A stretch of 59,818 bases of DNA from Akkermansia muciniphila (GTDB lineage: Bacteria; Verrucomicrobiota; Verrucomicrobiia; Limisphaerales; UBA9464). A program made the position numbers and the translations under genes. The notes below the pieces were generated by a model. The model did not search any database, was not told the origin of the DNA, and saw nothing but the letters and a program-made list of their open reading frames with translations. The number at the start of each line of letters is the position of its first letter. Position 1 is the first letter of the stretch. Where the stretch lies: the NCBI GenBank assembly GCA_945861565.1, contig CAMAUY010000022.1, forward strand, positions 1 to 59,818. The letters run 5' to 3'. This document shows, in pieces, positions 56,690-59,818 of this stretch.

Positions 56690-58459
56690 TTGAAGACCCT
56701 TCCCAAAACCCGACTGGCTGCCACGCTCACGTTCGCATTCGCATTCGCCTGGACCGCCAACCTCCCGAACTTTGCCCAGGCACCCGCCGCGGCGGTTGCT
56801 GCCAAGGTTCCGAGTCTCGATGAATATCGCAAGTATGCGCTGACCCATGAAGGGGATGTCTCACGCGGGGCCAAGCTGTATGCCGACGATCAAAAGCTCG
56901 CCTGTGTGAAATGTCACTCGATCAATGGTCAGGCCAACAAAGCCGGGCCGGATTTGTTTGCGGTGGGAGACAAGTTTGGGCGCCGCGACCTCGTCGACGC
57001 GATGCTCGCGCCTTCGGCCACGATTTCCCCGGGATACGGCGCAACCCTCGTGGAAACCAAGGCCGGGGAGGAATATCAGGGCGTCCTGAAGCAGGTGACG
57101 GACACCGGTATTCAACTGATGGGCGCAGACGGCAAGTTGGTGAGCGTCGCCAAGTCTGACATCAAGCAGCAGCGCGGCAGCACGGTTTCCCTGATGCCGG
57201 AAGGAATGCAGGCGGGTCTGTCGCTCCAGGAATTCACCGATCTCACCGAGTATCTGACGACGCTGCGGCAGCCGGAAAACACGCTCGTCAGCAATCACGG
57301 CATGCCCCTTCTCATTCCCCAGCTCGCAAGACCCGTCACGGCGCGCCCCTTCTTTACCCAGGAACTTCGGGTTCCTCATTCCAAAGCGCAAACCGGACTT
57401 ACCGCGTTCTATCAGGTGCCGGACTTCCGCAATCTCTTTCTCGTGCTGAATCAAGAGGGGATGATTTGGATGATACGGAAAACCGTGACCGGCGAGGAGA
57501 AAACCGTGTTCGCCGACCTCACGGAGGAAGTGTTCTGCGAGCGGGGTCCGAATGGACTGCTCGGTTTGACCTTTCATCCGAAATTTCGCGAGAACCGGAA
57601 GTATTATGTGAAGCACCAGATTTTTGAGGAAGGCACGGTTGCCACGATAATCATCGAAAAGCAGTTTACGCCGGATTTCACGCAGGACTCCGGAAGTCCG
57701 CCGCGACGGTTGTTGAAGATTCAGAGCGTGGCCGAAGACCACGGCGGAGGATGCCTCCAATTCGGTCCCGACGGCTTCCTCTATTTTGGCATGGGCGACA
57801 CCGGGCCGCATAACGATCCCAACGGCCATGCTCAGAACCTGCAATTGTTGCTTGGCAAAATGATGCGCATCGACGTGGACCACACGGACGATGGGAAAGG
57901 CTACGCCATTCCCACCGATAATCCGTTTCGCGGACGAACCGACGCGAAACCGGAAATTTGGGCTTACGGGTTCCGTGAACCGTGGCGATTTAGCTTTGAT
58001 CGTGTGACCGGCGATCTCTGGCTCGCAGACGTCGGGCAGGATCGGGTGGAAGAGGTGAACATCGTCCGTCGCGGGGCAAACTACGGATGGAATGTTTACG
58101 AGGGATTTGAACCGTTCTCCAATCAGTATCGCAAGGAGGGCCGGAACTTCGTTCCCCCCGTATTCGCATACCGGCGGAAATACGGCAATTCGATCACGGG
58201 TGGTTATGTCTATCGCGGTGACAAACAATCCTCATTTTACGGCGTGTATCTATGTGGCGATTACACATCCAAGCGAATCTTCGGTCTGACGCAGGAAAAC
58301 GGCGCCCTGAAATCGATCCGCCAGATCGGCAGCATTCCTCAGGGACTCGTGTCCTTTGGCACGGATGAAGCCGGGAACATCTACGCGGTCGGCTTCGAAG
58401 GCATGATCTACCAATTGGATTTCACGGAATCACGCTTTGATGAGATCAAACCGGATTAG
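56690..58459 (+). CDS. Cytochrome c fused to a PQQ-type sugar dehydrogenase domain, exported
   Basis: A 589-residue protein with a TTG start (56690) and signal peptide ([23 protein letters not shown]). The N-terminal cytochrome c domain has heme motif CVKCH (residues 72-76) in [18 protein letters not shown]. From about residue 205 a glucose/sorbosone dehydrogenase-like six-bladed propeller follows: [61 protein letters not shown], and [13 protein letters not shown]. The family uses PQQ to oxidise sugars; here the cytochrome is in the same chain, so electrons can pass within one protein. It is divergent from the pseudopilin gene. Confidence 0.9.
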   Translation: MKTLPKTRLAATLTFAFAFAWTANLPNFAQAPAAAVAAKVPSLDEYRKYALTHEGDVSRGAKLYADDQKLACVKCHSINGQANKAGPDLFAVGDKFGRRDLVDAMLAPSATISPGYGATLVETKAGEEYQGVLKQVTDTGIQLMGADGKLVSVAKSDIKQQRGSTVSLMPEGMQAGLSLQEFTDLTEYLTTLRQPENTLVSNHGMPLLIPQLARPVTARPFFTQELRVPHSKAQTGLTAFYQVPDFRNLFLVLNQEGMIWMIRKTVTGEEKTVFADLTEEVFCERGPNGLLGLTFHPKFRENRKYYVKHQIFEEGTVATIIIEKQFTPDFTQDSGSPPRRLLKIQSVAEDHGGGCLQFGPDGFLYFGMGDTGPHNDPNGHAQNLQLLLGKMMRIDVDHTDDGKGYAIPTDNPFRGRTDAKPEIWAYGFREPWRFSFDRVTGDLWLADVGQDRVEEVNIVRRGANYGWNVYEGFEPFSNQYRKEGRNFVPPVFAYRRKYGNSITGGYVYRGDKQSSFYGVYLCGDYTSKRIFGLTQENGALKSIRQIGSIPQGLVSFGTDEAGNIYAVGFEGMIYQLDFTESRFDEIKPD

Positions 58460-58488
58460 TCGCCCGCGTTTTCCCGCTGCCCTTCGGA

Positions 58489-59250
<762 letters not shown>

Positions 59251-59455
59251 AGCACCCCTGGTTCACTCGGTCCAATACTCTCTTGGTGCGAGATCCCCGC
59301 CTCGGGCAAGGGTCAGTAACTCGCACGCGGTAACCGCTTAGGCCGTCGCAAATCGGGGCGAACTGGTCAGGAGAGTTTTTTCCCCGAAGAAATCGCCCGC
59401 ACGGTAAAACGCTCGATTCACGCAACACCGGGAATTCATCCACGGTAAACACCCA

Positions 59456-59479
59456 CCGCCCGCCTTGGAAGGCGGGCGG
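59456..59479. repeat. Perfect nine-base-pair hairpin in the terminal gene-poor region
   Basis: CCGCCCGCC (59456-59464), a TTGGAA loop, then GGCGGGCGG (59471-59479). It has no adjacent T-run. The surrounding 59251-59771 (521 bases) contains no frame with convincing coding signals. Confidence 0.5.
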
Positions 59480-59771
59480 CGAGGTCATCTCGCGGCTTGG
59501 TACGGCAGGCGGTGATGCAGTATCAATCACGGCGCAGCGGATGGCTGACGGCCGGACTGCGCAGCGGAGCCGAGAACTGGCAAGGCCCCACGGTGGCACG
59601 GATCGGACGGCTACTACCGACGAGCCGCGGCTTCACGGACCTTTCGCACCTCAGGCACTAACAGGCCGATGCCGCCCAGGGCAGTTTCAAGATTTTGACT
59701 TTAAGGAGGCAGGTGAAACAAAAGACGATGTAAAACTGGACAAAACTCGCTGACTTTATTTAACTGCCGGC

Positions 59772-59818
59772 ATGGCCGAGCCTTTTACGCTACCCGAGCA
59801 CGAGCAACAAACGCTTTT
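59772..59818 (+). CDS. Possible CDS start, cut by the window edge
   Basis: An ATG at 59772 opens a frame that stays open to the end of the window and begins MAEPFTLPEHEQQTL. There is no clear ribosome-binding site and no family can be recognised from 15 residues. It is listed because it is the only candidate gene start in this gap. Confidence 0.3.
   Translation, partial: MAEPFTLPEHEQQTL

Noticed and set aside
59541-59753. 70-codon frame in the terminal gap
   Set aside because: Composition is Arg/Gly/Pro-rich without hydrophobic core or known motif; likely chance in GC-rich DNA.

Overview
This window looks like a chromosome segment of a soil or freshwater member of the Verrucomicrobiota, probably near Pedosphaera/Limisphaerales. 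That is an inference from gene content: three DUF1501 proteins, two PSCyt1/DUF1549/DUF1553 proteins, a delta-60 repeat protein, many Tat- or Sec-exported enzymes, and four orphan pseudopilins with an identical N-terminal segment. The DNA is GC-rich. I found no rRNA, tRNA or CRISPR array.

Layout. 1-941: right end of an IS3-family element that has cut off the 3' part of a membrane-protein gene. 1.1-9.6 kb: ceramidase-like secreted protein, pseudopilin, DUF1015 protein with an FKBP prolyl isomerase, mutS, and hpnA sharing a TTAA stop with mutS. 9.9-15.9 kb: lipoprotein, then an operon PSCyt/DUF1553 - DUF1501 - small zinc ribbon. 16.1-20.2 kb: three-gene operon (secreted five-bladed-propeller protein, DUF4838 protein, CBM9-like lipoprotein) and a pseudopilin. 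20.6-26.2 kb: phosphate operon phoU-pstS-pstC-pstA-pstB1-pstB2. 26.2-31.7 kb: operon FAH-family enzyme - PSCyt/DUF1553 - DUF1501. 32.2-37.4 kb: GntP-type permease with a BNR-repeat enzyme, facing a DapA-like protein and a YncE-like propeller. 37.5-46.2 kb: two very large secreted proteins, a delta-60/Ig protein and a sulfatase-propeller fusion. 46.4-59.3 kb: PQQ-type propeller with EF-hands, GH92 with DUF1501, purple-acid-phosphatase-like enzyme with a TPR protein, pseudopilin, cytochrome c-sugar dehydrogenase fusion, pseudopilin. The last 0.5 kb has no convincing gene except a possible CDS running off the end.

Most genes encode exported enzymes for degrading complex organic matter (sulfatase, GH92, sialidase-like, propeller hydrolases, phosphatase, sugar dehydrogenase). 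Many are chained by 1-4 bp stop/start overlaps, so translational coupling is common.

The most unusual part is the phosphate operon. Its two tandem PstB ATPases are degenerate in complementary ways. PstB1 keeps the LSGGQ signature but has lost the Q-loop Gln and the H-loop His. PstB2 keeps Walker A/B, Q-loop and H-loop but its signature reads LQLEQ. They would make an asymmetric heterodimer with one good and one dead ATP site. The first gene fuses PhoU to an ArsC/LMW-phosphatase-like domain whose catalytic Cys and Arg are both replaced. Together these suggest a modified phosphate uptake and signalling system.
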